From NCBI GenBank assembly GCA_020744425.1, contig JAGMUV010000027.1, positions 868,001-932,000 on the forward strand: a DNA stretch of 64,000 nt, written 5' to 3'. The notes beneath the pieces were generated by a model. The model searched no databases, was not told where the DNA came from, and saw nothing but the letters and a program-made list of their open reading frames with translations. The position numbers and the translations under genes are program-made. Positions 63,801 through 64,000 of the stretch are shown here, one piece after another. Within the stretch, counting starts at the first letter, position 1. Every line of letters begins with the position of its first letter. The DNA is from Dactylonectria macrodidyma. Its lineage: Eukaryota > Ascomycota > Sordariomycetes > Hypocreales > Nectriaceae.

Positions 63801-64000
63801 AGAAACGGAGAGAGATTTCAGTAGTTGCGGGAGGATGGTAACGCCACTCAGATCTCGCCTACGACGGCATGTTATAGCCATGGCTCAATGCCTTCGTTCC
63901 TGGAGTAAAGCTGGCATTTATCAGCCGAGTCTTCCTCTTGGTCTTCTCGAAGGTGACAATTGGAGGCAAGTTCTTCAAGTGGTTGGCAGAATCACAGTAG
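60859..64000 (+). mobile_element. hAT element 2 (left end and most of transposase)
   Basis: Starts CAGGGTTGGAAATCGATCGA directly after 60851-60858 (CGACTAGC, candidate 8-bp target site). The first 110 bp are packed with overlapping ATCGAT/TCGAT motifs, probable transposase-binding repeats. The right end is outside the window, so the duplication cannot be confirmed. Confidence 0.75.
61318..64000 (+). CDS. hAT-2 transposase (3' end outside window)
   Basis: ATG at 61318 (GCCATGGACTCG). Exon 1 is 61318-61674; intron of 67 bp to TTGTCAG; exon 2 is 61742-62283; intron of 62 bp (GTACCG ... TTTCAG); exon 3 is 62346 to the edge, still open at 64000. BED-like finger [10 protein letters not shown] ... 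HLSREHK, then [61 protein letters not shown] block, [13 protein letters not shown], and the dimerisation region [20 protein letters not shown] with [19 protein letters not shown]. No stop in over 850 codons. A different hAT lineage from hAT-1 (different TIR, low identity). Confidence 0.85.

Noticed and set aside
1..64000. Starship-type giant element
   Set aside because: No DUF3435 tyrosine recombinase or other Starship marker was seen in the window.

Overview
This window comes from a filamentous ascomycete. Genes have short introns (48-70 bp, one of 198 bp) with GTNNGN donors and CTAAC/CTAAT-type branch points. The protein families are typical of fungi: DUF3716, DUF3425/bZIP, Zn2Cys6 regulator, HAL4-type kinase, SSU1-type transporter. 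The transposons (Tad-like LINE, pogo/Fot, fungal hAT, MULE, piggyBac, Helitron) and Gln-to-stop mutations resemble the accessory, repeat-rich compartments of Fusarium-like fungi; the genus is my inference. I saw no tRNA, rRNA or CRISPR array.

Layout. 0.3-1.7 kb: HNH-nuclease/AT-hook gene. 3.1-4.2 kb: truncated, catalytically altered piggyBac transposase. 5.1-7.0 kb: four-exon chromate (CHR) transporter. 7.5-11.7 kb: 5'-truncated Tad-like LINE with an intact ORF2. 12.0-29.9 kb: a small DUF3716 gene split by a nest of transposons: a hAT (12479-29797, 8-bp TSD), holding a Helitron (18000-27799), which holds a MULE (22959-26651, 8-bp TSD), while a second MULE (13521-17990, 9-bp TSD) sits exactly on the hAT/Helitron junction. 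Each host reading frame closes exactly when the insert plus one target duplication is subtracted, and the lengths add up to the base. 30.4-32.7 kb: complete piggyBac with 40-bp TIRs that cuts off a nitrate-reductase-type molybdenum enzyme (32.7-34.1 kb). 34.7-36.0 kb: divergent SSU1/TDT-family transporter with one in-frame TAG.

36.5-39.2 kb: complete pogo-type element whose 738-codon transposase has 12 TAA/TAG stops and no frameshift. 39.2-41.7 kb: no gene recognised. 41.7-42.9 kb: HAL4-like kinase. 44.4-49.4 kb: piggyBac fragment cut by a truncated pogo element, which abuts a Fot-like element, which abuts a broken bZIP/DUF3425 gene. 50.9-53.6 kb: a mosaic of gene pieces (aldehyde reductase, ankyrin, an unknown protein, a Tc-toxin-B-like piece, hAT tail). 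54.1-57.2 kb: Zn2Cys6 regulator fragment, RING-H2 gene, and a small low-complexity protein. 59.3-60.9 kb: DDE integrase gene whose 3' end is cut by a second hAT (60859 to beyond the window) with an open transposase frame.

The host genes do not form an evident pathway; the divergent nitrate-reductase-like and SSU1-like genes could share a promoter, but both are broken. The main content is the relative order of transposon insertions and the gene breakage they caused.
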